Of a stretch of 64,000 nt of DNA, positions 8,658 to 17,709 are shown piece after piece (the first letter of the stretch is position 1; every line of letters begins with the position of its first letter). The translations under genes were made by a program, and so were the position numbers. The stretch comes from Myxococcus fulvus. Its GTDB lineage: Bacteria; Myxococcota; Myxococcia; Myxococcales; Myxococcaceae. A model generated the notes under the pieces. That model did no database searches. It was not told the origin of the DNA and saw only the letters and a list, made by a program, of their open reading frames with translations. Where the stretch lies: the NCBI RefSeq assembly GCF_900111765.1, contig NZ_FOIB01000006.1:124001-188000 (forward strand). Direction: 5' to 3'.

Positions 8658-10474
8658 GCCCGCGCGCGAGCTCCAGGCGGACGTCCTTCACCCGGCATTT
8701 GATGCTGCCCGTGCCGCTGACCAACCTGGTCGGCGTGGTGTTCGGGCTGCACTACGCGTGGCTCACGCTCTCCGATGCGCCGGGGATGGCGGGCCGGATG
8801 GAGCTGTTCGTCCGGTGGGCGTGCGGGATGGGGGCGGTGGCCATCGTCCTGGGCGCGTGGGTGTCGCTCGCGCGGCTGCGCACGGTGCGGGCGTTGGAGC
8901 TCGGGCGCGTGGCTCCGACGCCGGAGGTCTTGAAGGCCGCGGTGATGGAGGTGACGCGCTGGCCGGACGAGGCGTTCCTGCGCTCGCTGGGGCTGTGGCT
9001 GTTCACCACGCCCCTGCTGGGCTTCGCGGTGTGGTGGACGGCGGGCGTGGACGCGGACGCGGCGCGGCGCATCGCCGGGTTGGGGCTCCTGTTCGGTCCG
9101 CTGACGGCGCTGCTGGTGCACTGCCTGGTCATCCTGCGCTCGCGCAAGGTGGTGCTGTGGCTGGCGGAGCTGGGCATGACGCACGGCCAGCTCATCGCGG
9201 CGATGCCGAGGCGGGCGGAGATTCGCGCGCGGCTGGTGGCGTTCGCCTTCATCTCCGTGGTGACGCCGGCGGTGTTGTCCGTGCAGCTCTCCTCGGCGTT
9301 GGGGGAGCGGGCGCTGCGGCAGCTCATGGCGCATGCGGCGCCGAGCGCGGAGCTGGCGTCGCGGCTTCGCGTGGAGGCGCTCGTGTCGGGCGGGCCGTTG
9401 GTGTTGCTCGTCTTCGCGCTGGCGCTCACCACCGCGTATCTGGGCGGCACGCTGTTGGGGCGGCCCCTGCGGGAGCTGTCGAGCGAGGCGCGGCGCATCG
9501 CCGAGGGGGACCTGGCCAGCCCTCGCGTGGTGCCGACGGAGGATGAAATCTGGGACGTGTCCGCGGCCTTCACCACCATGCGGACACACCTGGCGGACGT
9601 GATGTCCCAGCTCCAACGCGCCGGAGCGCAGATTTCGGCGACGACGGAGGAGATCCTCACCACCTCCGGACGCTACGAGGTGGGCGCGACCGAGCAGGCC
9701 AGCTCCCTGGACCAGACGAGCGCGACGACGGAGGAGCTGGCGCGCTCGGCGCGGCAGATCGCCGAGAACGCGGGCTCGGTGGCGCAGATTGCACAGCGCA
9801 CGTTGGGCGCGGCGCAGCAGGGCCAGCGCAGCGCGGAGTCCTTCCTGGGCTCGATGGAGCGCATGAAGCAGGACAACGTCGCCATCGCCTCGTCGGTGGT
9901 GCGGCTGAACAAGCGCGTGCAGCAGATCGGCAAGATCGTCGAGTTCATCAACGGCGTGGCGGACAAGTCCGACCTGCTGGCGCTGAACGCGGAGCTGGAG
10001 GGGACGAAGGCGGCGGAGGTGGGGCGGGGCTTCTCGCTGGTGGCCGCGGAGATGCGCAGGCTCGCGGAGAACGTGCTCGAGTCCACGAAGGAGATTGAAG
10101 GGCTCATCGAGGAGGTGCGCGAGGCCTCGGCCGCGGCGGTGTCCGCGACGCAGGGTGGCGTGCGCGCGGTGGAGTCCGGCACCACGCTGGCGCAGCAGGT
10201 GTCGGAGTCGCTGCGGCAGATCACGAAGCTGGCGGGGAAGACGTCGGACGCGGTGCGGAGCATCTCGCTGGCCACGCAGCAGCAGCAGACGGGCACCGAC
10301 CAGCTCGCGGAGACGATGGCGGACATCCTCCGCATCACCCAGCAGAGCCTCAACGCCACCAAGCAGGTGAGCACCGCCAACACGGACCTGCTCGTGCTGG
10401 CGCGGGACTTGAGTGAGGTGGTGGAGCGCTTCCAGATTGGACAGGAGACGCTGCGAGGGGAGGAGGGCGGGTGA
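8654..10474 (+). CDS. mcp3B: Mcp3B-type methyl-accepting chemotaxis protein
   Basis: 606 residues; its ATG overlaps the mcp3A stop. It shares the layout of its neighbour: about six membrane segments before residue 275, no large periplasmic domain, HAMP (PLRELSSEARRIAEGDLASP), and the same receptor-tip variant (DKSDLLALNAELEGTKAAE). The cytoplasmic halves of mcp3A and mcp3B are very similar at DNA level (for example around 8170-8270 and 9970-10070), whereas the membrane halves have diverged. Tandem duplication followed by divergence of the sensing part is therefore likely. It overlaps cheA3 by 4 bases. Confidence 0.88.
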   Translation: MSPRASSRRTSFTRHLMLPVPLTNLVGVVFGLHYAWLTLSDAPGMAGRMELFVRWACGMGAVAIVLGAWVSLARLRTVRALELGRVAPTPEVLKAAVMEVTRWPDEAFLRSLGLWLFTTPLLGFAVWWTAGVDADAARRIAGLGLLFGPLTALLVHCLVILRSRKVVLWLAELGMTHGQLIAAMPRRAEIRARLVAFAFISVVTPAVLSVQLSSALGERALRQLMAHAAPSAELASRLRVEALVSGGPLVLLVFALALTTAYLGGTLLGRPLRELSSEARRIAEGDLASPRVVPTEDEIWDVSAAFTTMRTHLADVMSQLQRAGAQISATTEEILTTSGRYEVGATEQASSLDQTSATTEELARSARQIAENAGSVAQIAQRTLGAAQQGQRSAESFLGSMERMKQDNVAIASSVVRLNKRVQQIGKIVEFINGVADKSDLLALNAELEGTKAAEVGRGFSLVAAEMRRLAENVLESTKEIEGLIEEVREASAAAVSATQGGVRAVESGTTLAQQVSESLRQITKLAGKTSDAVRSISLATQQQQTGTDQLAETMADILRITQQSLNATKQVSTANTDLLVLARDLSEVVERFQIGQETLRGEEGG

Positions 10475-13248
10475 ACCCGAGTGAGCGCCTGCTCAGGCAG
10501 TTCCGGGACCTGGTGACGGTGCGCCTGGAGCGCATCAACCGGGCGCTCATGGAGCTGGAGGCAGGGGCGAGCCCGGACGCGGGACGGGGGGCGCTGCGCG
10601 AGCTGCACGGGCTCAAGGGCGAGGCCCGGATGATGGGCTTCGACGACATCAACGTGCTGGTGCACGAGATGGAGGAGCTCGTCCGGTGCGTGGAGCCCCG
10701 GCGCTATGCCTTGTCCGCGGACTCCGCGGATGCGCTCCTGAGCGCCGCCGATGCGGTGCTGTTGCTCTCGGGGGCGCAGCCGGGCGCGGCGTCCTCGCCC
10801 GAGGTGGCGCGGCTCGTGGGCTGGCTCCAGGCCTGTACCCGCGCGGAGACCCGGGACGGTCCGACGGGAGAGGGCGCGGGGTCGTCCTCGAACGCGCGGG
10901 TCGACGGGGCCGAGTCGTTGGCGCGGGCCGTCGCCGCGGCGTCGGTTCCGTCCGGGGTCGGGGCGCCGCGGGGTGCGACTGGCGACGTCGGTGGCGAGGC
11001 CTCTGGCCCCGGTTCCTCGTCCCGAAGTGAAGGTGATGCGCGGAGCCATGCTCCTGCGGCCGATGCTGCGTCCCGAAGCGAAGGCGATGCGCGGAGCCTT
11101 GCTCCGGCTTTCAGCGTCGCGTCTCGAGGTGAGGCGCATGCTCTCGATGGGACCTCGTACGGCGAGGCGCGCGCTTCCGACGTCCCGTCCCGAAGTGGAG
11201 GGGCCGCCCCCGATGCGCCCCTCTGGCTGGATGGAGGTGTCGCCGAAGGGCCAGCTCGCAGCGGAGCGCGCACGGCGCCCGGTGGCAATCCGCTCTGGCG
11301 GGTCTCGGGGACGGGGATGACCCGCGTGTCCACGGTGTCACCCGCCGAGCCTCCACTGCGCGGTGGCGCTCCTCCGCCCACCGGAGGCCTCTCGACCGTC
11401 GCGCAGAATCGCGGCTGGCCCTCGGCGCCGCGTCCGGAGACGAGCCCCGCCCGTCCCTCCACGGGGACGACTGGCGCGGCTCTTGCGCCCACGCCTGTCC
11501 CGGGCCCTCGCGTGGTCGCGCCGGGGCAGGGCCCCTCGCCGACGCCCCGTCAGCCCGAGACGCGCATGGACGCGGTCCGCATCGACGTGGCCAGCCTGGA
11601 CCTGTTGACCAGCGCGGTGACGAACCTGGCCCAGGTCGCCCGTCGCCGGGAGCGCGCCAATGCCCGCCGCCTGGCCCTGGCCCGGGAGCTGGGAAAGCTG
11701 GCCCGCGAGGCCGAGGACCTGGGCCCCGCCGCCGCCGCGCTGGTGGCCCGGCTGGGCACCGCCAAGGAGCTGGCCGCGGACCTCCATCGCGAGTCCAAGC
11801 TGCTCTCCAACGAAGAGCTCCGCGACCTGGGGATGGTCGTCGAGGAGGTGCAGGGGCTGCGCATGCTCCCCCTGTCCGTCCTCTTCGAGCCCTATCCGCG
11901 CATGGTGAGGGATTTGTCGCGCACGCTGGGCAAGGAGGTGGAGCTCGTCGTCGACGGCGAGGACACCCGCGCGGACCGGGCGGTGGTGGAGGCCTTGCGA
12001 GAGCCGCTGATGCACCTGGTGCGCAACGCCCTGGACCACGGCCTGGAGACGCGCGTGGACCGCGTCACCTCCGGCAAGCACCCCCGGGGCTGCCTCACCC
12101 TGCGCGCCGCGCGCGAGGGCAGCCGCATCATCCTGCGCGTCGAGGACGACGGCATGGGGTTGGACCCCGTGGAGCTGCGCCGCGTGGCCGTGCGCCGGGG
12201 CGTCCTGGACGAGAGCGCCGCCAACGCGCTGTCCGACGCCGCCACCCGCGAGCTCATCTTCCTGCCGGGCTTCACCTCCCGGGAGGTCGTCACGGACCTG
12301 TCGGGTCGGGGCGTCGGCCTGGACGCCGTGCGTGCCTCCATCCAGGGCCTGGGGGGTGACGTCGGCGTCGAGTCCGCGCCCGGCTGGGGCACCATCTTCG
12401 AGCTGCGCGTCCCCGTGTCCCTCACCGTGGCGCCGCTGCTCTTCGTCCAGGTGGGCCCGGAGACGCTCGCCTTGAGCGCCACCCACGTCTCGCGCGCCCT
12501 CAAGGTGGAGCCCCTGCACCTGTGTGAGGTGGCCGGCCGGCCCGCGCTGCTCGTGGAGGGCCGCGTGCTACCGCTGGCGTCCCTGGGCTCGCTGCTCGGC
12601 CTGTCCCCGGAGCGCGAGGTCCGGGAGGGAGAGCTCGTCCTGGTGGTCCGCAGCCAGAGCGGCGCCGCCGCCGTCGTCGTGGACCGCGTGCTCGAGGAGC
12701 GCGTCCAGGCCATCCTCCCCCTGCGCGGCGTGCTGGCCCGCTTCGGCCACCTCACGGGTGCCACGTCCCTGGCGGACGGCCGGCTCGCCATGGTGCTGTC
12801 GGCGGCCTACCTCACCGCCAGCGCCCACGGGACGTCCCCGCTGAAGCTGCCCCGCTCGTCGGCCCCGGAGACGGAGTCACGGCGCCGGCGCATCCTCGTC
12901 GTGGACGACTCCCCCCTCACCCGGGAGCTCATCTCCAACCTCCTGGAGGCGGTGGGATACGACACCGTCATGGCCGCCGACGGGGCGGACGCGCTGGACG
13001 TCCTGGAGGGCACCCCGGTGGACCTGGTGGTGACGGACCTGGAGATGCCGGGCATGGACGGCCTGGCGCTGACCCGCCGGCTGAAGGAACTTTCCGCCCA
13101 GCCCAGGCTGCCCGTCGTCATCCTCACCACCCGTGGTGGAGAGGAGGACCGGCGGCGTGGGCTGGCGGCGGGGGCGGACGCCTACGTCACCAAGGGGGAC
13201 CTGGTGCGCCAGGACCTGGTGGATGTGGTGGGGCGACTGTTGTCCTGA
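10471..13248 (+). CDS. cheA3: CheA3 hybrid histidine kinase with C-terminal receiver
   Basis: 925 residues, GTG start overlapping mcp3B. An Hpt domain at the N-terminus carries H46 (HGLKGEARMMGF). Residues 125-365 are a Ser/Ala/Gly/Pro-rich linker with degenerate repeats (SRSEGDARS and variants) in place of a recognisable P2 domain. Dimerisation, HATPase (LMHLVRNALDHG near 513-525, plus G-boxes) and CheW-like regulatory domains follow. The chain ends in a receiver (about 807-925) with phospho-acceptor near D856. The operon has no cheY, so the receiver or CrdA must take that role. In M. xanthus, CheA3 acts on the CrdS-CrdA pair. Confidence 0.9.
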   Translation: MNPSERLLRQFRDLVTVRLERINRALMELEAGASPDAGRGALRELHGLKGEARMMGFDDINVLVHEMEELVRCVEPRRYALSADSADALLSAADAVLLLSGAQPGAASSPEVARLVGWLQACTRAETRDGPTGEGAGSSSNARVDGAESLARAVAAASVPSGVGAPRGATGDVGGEASGPGSSSRSEGDARSHAPAADAASRSEGDARSLAPAFSVASRGEAHALDGTSYGEARASDVPSRSGGAAPDAPLWLDGGVAEGPARSGARTAPGGNPLWRVSGTGMTRVSTVSPAEPPLRGGAPPPTGGLSTVAQNRGWPSAPRPETSPARPSTGTTGAALAPTPVPGPRVVAPGQGPSPTPRQPETRMDAVRIDVASLDLLTSAVTNLAQVARRRERANARRLALARELGKLAREAEDLGPAAAALVARLGTAKELAADLHRESKLLSNEELRDLGMVVEEVQGLRMLPLSVLFEPYPRMVRDLSRTLGKEVELVVDGEDTRADRAVVEALREPLMHLVRNALDHGLETRVDRVTSGKHPRGCLTLRAAREGSRIILRVEDDGMGLDPVELRRVAVRRGVLDESAANALSDAATRELIFLPGFTSREVVTDLSGRGVGLDAVRASIQGLGGDVGVESAPGWGTIFELRVPVSLTVAPLLFVQVGPETLALSATHVSRALKVEPLHLCEVAGRPALLVEGRVLPLASLGSLLGLSPEREVREGELVLVVRSQSGAAAVVVDRVLEERVQAILPLRGVLARFGHLTGATSLADGRLAMVLSAAYLTASAHGTSPLKLPRSSAPETESRRRRILVVDDSPLTRELISNLLEAVGYDTVMAADGADALDVLEGTPVDLVVTDLEMPGMDGLALTRRLKELSAQPRLPVVILTTRGGEEDRRRGLAAGADAYVTKGDLVRQDLVDVVGRLLS

Positions 13249-13290
13249 GGGCCCCCGCTCAACCTCCTGAGGACAGGACGGAGCATTGGC

Positions 13291-13296
13291 TATACT
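13291..13296 (+). promoter_or_regulatory. Possible -10 box upstream of cheB3
   Basis: TATACT lies in the only real gap of the che3 operon (79 bases between cheA3 and cheB3), 32 bases before the cheB3 ATG. No good -35 accompanies it, so an internal promoter is only suggested. Confidence 0.25.
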
Positions 13297-13327
13297 CGGC
13301 GCCTCGCGCACGGGGTATGGACAGGGC

Positions 13328-14383
13328 ATGGGCAAGAAAGTGTCGGTGCTGGTGGTCGATGACTCACTCATCTGCCGACAGCTCATCTGCGAGGCGTTGA
13401 GCAAGGACCCCGACATCGAGGTGGTCGGCTCGTGCGCGGACGGCAAGCAGGCCGTGGAGATGACCAAGGAGCTGCGGCCCCACGTCATCACCATGGACGT
13501 GGACATGCCCGTCATGGATGGGTTGACGGCCACCGAGCACATCATGGCCGAGTGCCCCACGCCCATCCTGGTGCTGACGGCGGATCCGCGCTCGCAGGCG
13601 CCGGAGCTGACGTACCGGGCGCTGGAGCTGGGCGCGCTCGCGCTCCAAATCAAGCCCGCCATCGACGCCGGCCCCGAGGCCTGGAACCTGGTGCGGGAGA
13701 TCAAGCTGCTCTCCTCGGTGCGCGTCATCCGCCACCTGCGCCGGCCCCAGAAGGGCATCACCCCGCCCCGGGTGACGACGTCCGTGCTGCCCGCCGTGTC
13801 CATGGGCGTGGTGGTGGTGGCCGCGAGCACGGGCGGGCCGCAGGTGCTGTGCCGGATGCTGTCGGAGCTGCCGGCGGACTTCCCCGCGCCCATCGTCATC
13901 GTCCAGCACATCAACGCCGCCTTCGCCGAGTCGCTGGCGGGGTGGCTGGGCAACACCAGCCGGCTCAAGGTGCGGCTGGCGCAGGACGGCGAGCCGCTGA
14001 TGCCGGGCCACGTGCTCATCGCGCCGCCGGGGCAGCACACCATGATTCCCTTCCGGGGACGGGTGGCGCTCAAGGCGGGCGTGGAGCGCGACGGGCACAT
14101 GCCCTCCGGAACGACGCTGCTGGAGAGCGCGGCGAGGACCTACGGCCGGCGCGCGGTGGGCCTGGTGCTGACGGGCATGGGCGCGGACGGCGCGGAGGGG
14201 CTCCTGGCCATCCGTCAGGCCGGTGGGCTGACGCTGGCGCAGAACGAGGAGTCCTGCGTGGTGTTCGGCATGCCGGGCACGGCGGTGGAGCGCAAGGCGG
14301 TGGACCACCTCATCCACGGCGACGAGGTCGCGGCGACGCTGTCGCGGCTGGCGCGGGGTGAGTCGTTGGCCGTGGGGCGCTGA
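13328..14383 (+). CDS. cheB3: CheB3 receptor methylesterase
   Basis: 351 residues from the ATG at 13328; an upstream in-frame ATG (13286) lies in the gap and adds non-conserved sequence. A receiver domain (1-120) has phospho-acceptor D57. The methylesterase domain (about 155-345) keeps the catalytic triad S167 (AASTGGPQ), H194 (VQHINAAF) and D287 (GMGADGAEG). It removes methyl groups from receptor glutamates, giving adaptation together with CheR3. It overlaps or abuts cheR3, depending on the cheR3 start. Confidence 0.92.
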   Translation: MGKKVSVLVVDDSLICRQLICEALSKDPDIEVVGSCADGKQAVEMTKELRPHVITMDVDMPVMDGLTATEHIMAECPTPILVLTADPRSQAPELTYRALELGALALQIKPAIDAGPEAWNLVREIKLLSSVRVIRHLRRPQKGITPPRVTTSVLPAVSMGVVVVAASTGGPQVLCRMLSELPADFPAPIVIVQHINAAFAESLAGWLGNTSRLKVRLAQDGEPLMPGHVLIAPPGQHTMIPFRGRVALKAGVERDGHMPSGTTLLESAARTYGRRAVGLVLTGMGADGAEGLLAIRQAGGLTLAQNEESCVVFGMPGTAVERKAVDHLIHGDEVAATLSRLARGESLAVGR

Positions 14384-14390
14384 GCTGGCG

Positions 14391-15650
14391 GTGCGTGCTC
14401 CGAGCGCGCCATGGGCTTTCGTGCGCGCCTTCCTCACGGCGCGTACGGGCATGGCCTTGAGCGGGCCCCAGATTCGTCGGCTGGATGACCGGCTGGCGGA
14501 GCGGTGTCGCGGGCTGACGCCGCACCAGTACCTGGCGTTCCTCAAGTCACCCACGGGCGCCGCGGAGCTCGAAGGCCTCATCTCCGCGGTGGTGGTGAAC
14601 AAGACGGACCTCTTCCGGGACGAGGTGCAGCTCACCGACTTCCGCGAGCACGTGCTGGCGCCGCTGGTGGAGCGGGCGAGGGGAGGGCCCCTGCGGGTGT
14701 GGAGCGCGGGGTGCTCGACGGGCGAGGAGGTGGCCACGCTGCTGGTCCTGCTGGCCGAGGCGGGCGCGAGCCCCGGGAGCACCGTGCTGGGCACGGACAT
14801 CTCGGAGGCGGCGCTGCGGCGCGCGCGCGGGCTCTCCTTCTCCACGGAGCAGCTGCGTCGGGTGCCGCCCGTGCTCCGGGAGCGCTACTTCGTGTCGACG
14901 GGCTCTCGCCTGGCGCTGGTGGGCGGGCTTCGCGAGCGGGCCAGCTTCCAGGTCCACAACCTGATGGACGTGCCCTATCCCCGGGCCCCGGCCGAGCGCG
15001 GCTTCGACGTCATCTTCTGCCGCAACGTCCTCATCTACTTCACGGTGGAGTCCTTCCACCGGACCGTCGCCACGCTCGCGGAGAGCCTCGCGCCCGGGGG
15101 CACGCTGGTGCTGTCGTCCTCGGAGCCGCTGCTCCAGGTGCCGCCCACCCTGCGCGTGGTCCGCACGGAGTCGGCGTTCTTCCACGTCCGGAGCGAAGCC
15201 GAGCGCCTCGTGCTCGTGGAGCCGACGCGAGGCGCGCCCGCCTCCGTCCCGACAGGAAACTCCAAGGGGCCCTCCAGGGGAGCGGCGCCGTCCTCATCGG
15301 CGACCCCGCTCGAGGCCCCGCCGCTGGCCCCTGCCTTCGCCGAGGCCGACCTGCTCTTCGCCTGCGTGCTGGACGGCGCCGCTTCGGGCGTGTCGGACGC
15401 GGTGGCGGAGCGGGACCTGCGCCAGTGCCTCCAACTGGACCCCGACCATGCGGCCGCCCGCTACCTGCTGGCGCTGCTGCTGGAGCAGTGCCGCCGCCCG
15501 CTCGAGGCGGCCTCCGAGTACCGCCGGGCCCTGGTCGCCCTGGAGGAGGGCCGCGCCCGCCCGGTGCCCTTCTTCCTCAACCCCAGCCGTCTGCGGGTGG
15601 CGTGCGCGCACGCGGCCGGCCGCCTGGAGCCCCTGGGCGGGCCCCGCTAG
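14391..15650 (+). CDS. cheR3: CheR3 receptor methyltransferase with C-terminal TPR-like extension
   Basis: 419 residues from the GTG at 14391; a GTG at 14358 would overlap cheB3 by 26 bases. The N-terminal helical CheR subdomain is followed by the S-adenosylmethionine fold (VWSAGCSTGEEVATL, GTDISEAALRRAR, FDVIFCRNVLIYF). After a Ser/Pro linker the last 90 residues look like one or two tetratricopeptide repeats (DPDHAAARYLLALLLEQCRRPLEAA), a common CheR extension for protein contacts. It methylates receptor glutamates. It is the last gene of the che3 operon. Confidence 0.88.
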   Translation: MRAPSAPWAFVRAFLTARTGMALSGPQIRRLDDRLAERCRGLTPHQYLAFLKSPTGAAELEGLISAVVVNKTDLFRDEVQLTDFREHVLAPLVERARGGPLRVWSAGCSTGEEVATLLVLLAEAGASPGSTVLGTDISEAALRRARGLSFSTEQLRRVPPVLRERYFVSTGSRLALVGGLRERASFQVHNLMDVPYPRAPAERGFDVIFCRNVLIYFTVESFHRTVATLAESLAPGGTLVLSSSEPLLQVPPTLRVVRTESAFFHVRSEAERLVLVEPTRGAPASVPTGNSKGPSRGAAPSSSATPLEAPPLAPAFAEADLLFACVLDGAASGVSDAVAERDLRQCLQLDPDHAAARYLLALLLEQCRRPLEAASEYRRALVALEEGRARPVPFFLNPSRLRVACAHAAGRLEPLGGPR

Positions 15651-15709
15651 CCGCCCCCTTGGAGAGAAGTCCGGACGACGCGCCGATTTGGCCCTAAGAT
15701 GCCGGCCCC

Positions 15710-16558
15710 ATGCGAAGGCTCGTCCTGTTCGCGCTGCTGGCGGCGCTCCCTGGCTGTTTCTATCCCGCGGACCGCGGCCGCGCCCTCGAGGCGAAGGTCG
15801 ACCGGCTCGGCACCGACTCCGCGCAGATGCAGGCGGAGTTGAAGGAGGCGCGCGCGCAGCTCGCCATCGTCCTGCCGAAGATCGACGAGAAGGTCGCCGA
15901 GGTCACCAAGGCCCTGGACGGCCTGGACACCGCCGCGCGCCGCAAGGACGCGGACATCGGCATCCAGCTCCAGAAGACGATGGAGGACCTGTCCCAGCTG
16001 CGCGGCCAGGTGGAGACCTACCTCCACAAAATCACCGAGCTGGAGACGGCGCTCGGCGCCCAGGACCAGAAGCTGCTCGCCATGCAGGGCGCCGCCGCCG
16101 TGAAGGAGGCCGAGGCCAAGAAGAAGGCCGAAGAGCTCCAGCGCCCCACCAACCCCAAGGACTTCCTCGCGCTCGCGCAGGAGCGCGCCAAGGCCGGCGA
16201 GCTGCTCGTGGCGCGCCAGCTCTTCAACGAGCTGATGAAGAAGTGGGCCAAGGACGCCCTCGTGGGCGAGGCCCACTACGGCCTGGGCGAGACGTACTTC
16301 TCCGAGTCCAAGTGCCGCGAGGCGCTCTTCGAGTACGGCAAGGTGGTGCAGGACCACCCGAAGACGCCCTCCGCGCCGGACGCGTACCTGCGCTCCTCGG
16401 AGTGCTTCGCCCAGCTCAAGATGAAGGACGAGTCGCGCCTGGCGCTCGAGGAGCTGGTGAAGAGCTACCCCAAGTCCGGCGCCGCCAAGACGGCCAAGGA
16501 GCGCATCGCCGAGCTGGACAAGGCGAAGGCGCCCGCGAAGAAGGGGGGCAAGAAGTGA
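15710..16558 (+). CDS. YbgF/CpoB-like TPR lipoprotein
   Basis: 282 residues. A lipoprotein signal peptide ends at LPGC near residue 16. A coiled-coil region follows (about 25-145, heptad-rich with many Ala, Glu, Lys), and then tetratricopeptide repeats (about 150-270: ERAKAGELLVARQLFNELM, GEAHYGLGETYFSESKCREA, PDAYLRSSECFAQLKMKDES). A coiled coil followed by TPRs is the layout of YbgF/CpoB, the periplasmic partner of Tol-Pal in cell-envelope constriction. No tol or pal genes are adjacent, so the assignment rests on architecture. Its stop overlaps the GTG of the next gene, indicating coupling. Confidence 0.75.
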   Translation: MRRLVLFALLAALPGCFYPADRGRALEAKVDRLGTDSAQMQAELKEARAQLAIVLPKIDEKVAEVTKALDGLDTAARRKDADIGIQLQKTMEDLSQLRGQVETYLHKITELETALGAQDQKLLAMQGAAAVKEAEAKKKAEELQRPTNPKDFLALAQERAKAGELLVARQLFNELMKKWAKDALVGEAHYGLGETYFSESKCREALFEYGKVVQDHPKTPSAPDAYLRSSECFAQLKMKDESRLALEELVKSYPKSGAAKTAKERIAELDKAKAPAKKGGKK

Positions 16559-17697
16559 GCCTCCGCCTGCCCGGGCTCGCCCTGCTGGCCGCGCTGCTGT
16601 TCCCGCTCGTCGCGGGGGCCGCGCCCAAGCAGCTCGTGCTCCTCTTCACCGGAGACAATGGGGGCGAAGTCGCCCCCTGTGGTTGACGACACAACCCGTC
16701 TGGCGGTCTGGCCAGAAGAAAAGTCACGATAGAGAAGGAGCGCGCGAAGGGCGTGCCGGTCCTCGTGTTGGACGCGGGCAACGCGCTCTTCAAGAGCCGG
16801 GACAGCGGTGAGGCCCCAGATGCCCGCGCGCGCGCCGAGCTGGTGTTCGCGCAGATGAACGCGCAGGGCACCACCGCCATGGCCGTGGGCACGCGCGACT
16901 TGTCGCTGGGCGTGGACTTCCTGCTCAAGCAGTCGCGCAAGTCGAAGCTGAAGCTGCTGTCCGCGAACCTCGCGGACGCGCAGGGCAAGCTGCTGTTCCC
17001 CGCGTCGATGGTGACGCAGGTGGGAGGGCTCAAGGTCGGTCTGGTGGGCGCCTCGCCCGCCACCGAGCGTCCAGAGCCCATGGAGCCCTTCGCCCAGGGC
17101 AAGGCCGCGGCCGTCCAGCGCCAGGGGCTGCCCGTGCTCCCCGCCGTCACCGCCGAGGTGAAGCGCCTGCGCGAGCAGAAGGTGGACCTGGTCATCCTGC
17201 TGGCCGCCGTGCCCTACAACGACCTGCTCGCGCTCGCCGGTGAGCTGGAGGGCGTCGACTTCGTGATGCAGTCCCACGAGGGCCGGGGCTCCGGCATCGC
17301 CCAGCGCGTGGGGCTGACCACCGTGGTGCCGCCGGGTGAACGGGGCCGCCAGGTCGCGAAGCTGGAGCTGTCCATCGACGGCCCCGGCCGCTTCGTGGAC
17401 GTCTCCGAGCGCGAGCGCACCCGCGACGGCCTGCGCATCGTCGAGGCGAACCTCGCCCGGGCCAGGGAGCGGCTCGTCCAGACGAAGGACGAGGCGCAGA
17501 AGCGGGCGCTCGAGTCCACGGTCGCCAGCCTGGAGGCCCGGCGTCAGTCCCTGGAGAAGACGGTGGCGGGCGGCGCAACGCCCTCGGCCCGGACGCATCT
17601 ATTGTCGTACATCCAGCTAGGCAGTGACGTACCGGCGGATCCGGTCGTCCAGAAGGCGGTGGAACGTGTCGAGCCCCCGGGCTCGGCGGCCCACTGA
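16555..17697 (+). CDS. Periplasmic metallophosphatase-like selenoprotein (in-frame UGA = Sec44)
   Basis: Read through one UGA (16684-16686), the frame encodes 380 residues. Conventional calling would split it into a 43-residue fragment and an ORF starting at 16753. A Sec signal peptide (about 1-22) leads into LLFTGDNGGEVAPCG, then Sec44, then RHNPSGGLARRK and VPVLVLDAGNALF. In the 5'-nucleotidase/UshA-like metallophosphatase family this region normally reads CGC..NP.GGLARR, so Sec replaces the second cysteine of a CGC motif. A SECIS-type hairpin follows the UGA. The codons AGA-AGA-AAA and ATA, rare in this genome, occur only in the hairpin stretch. Later metallophosphatase blocks (GLVGASP, DLVILLAAVP, DFVMQSHEGRGS) and a C-terminal coiled coil follow. 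The GTG start overlaps the previous stop. The reaction is not established. Confidence 0.85.
16687..16722 (+). promoter_or_regulatory. Bacterial SECIS element
   Basis: The hairpin pairs TCTGGC (16699-16704) with GCCAGA (16711-16716) around a GGTCTG loop (16705-16710). The loop contains GGUCU, as in the Escherichia coli fdhF SECIS. There are 18 bases between the UGA and the GGUCU, the same distance I count in fdhF. It sits inside the coding sequence, as bacterial SECIS elements do, and would recruit SelB. Confidence 0.8.
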
Positions 17698-17709
17698 GCC
17701 GCGCTGGTC

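Noticed and set aside
8170..10070. Near-identical DNA in mcp3A and mcp3B as a mobile repeat
   Set aside because: It corresponds to the conserved receptor signalling domain in two tandem paralogues, not to a transposable element.
6537..11139. Long minus-strand ORFs opposite mcp3A, mcp3B and cheA3
   Set aside because: GC-rich codon bias leaves antisense frames open; the translations are rich in Arg, Ser and Ala with no domains, whereas the plus strand encodes complete known proteins.
16753..17697. Independent 314-residue gene starting at GTG 16753
   Set aside because: It lacks the signal peptide and the first metallophosphatase motif, both of which lie in frame just upstream of the UGA. The readthrough product is continuous and family-like.
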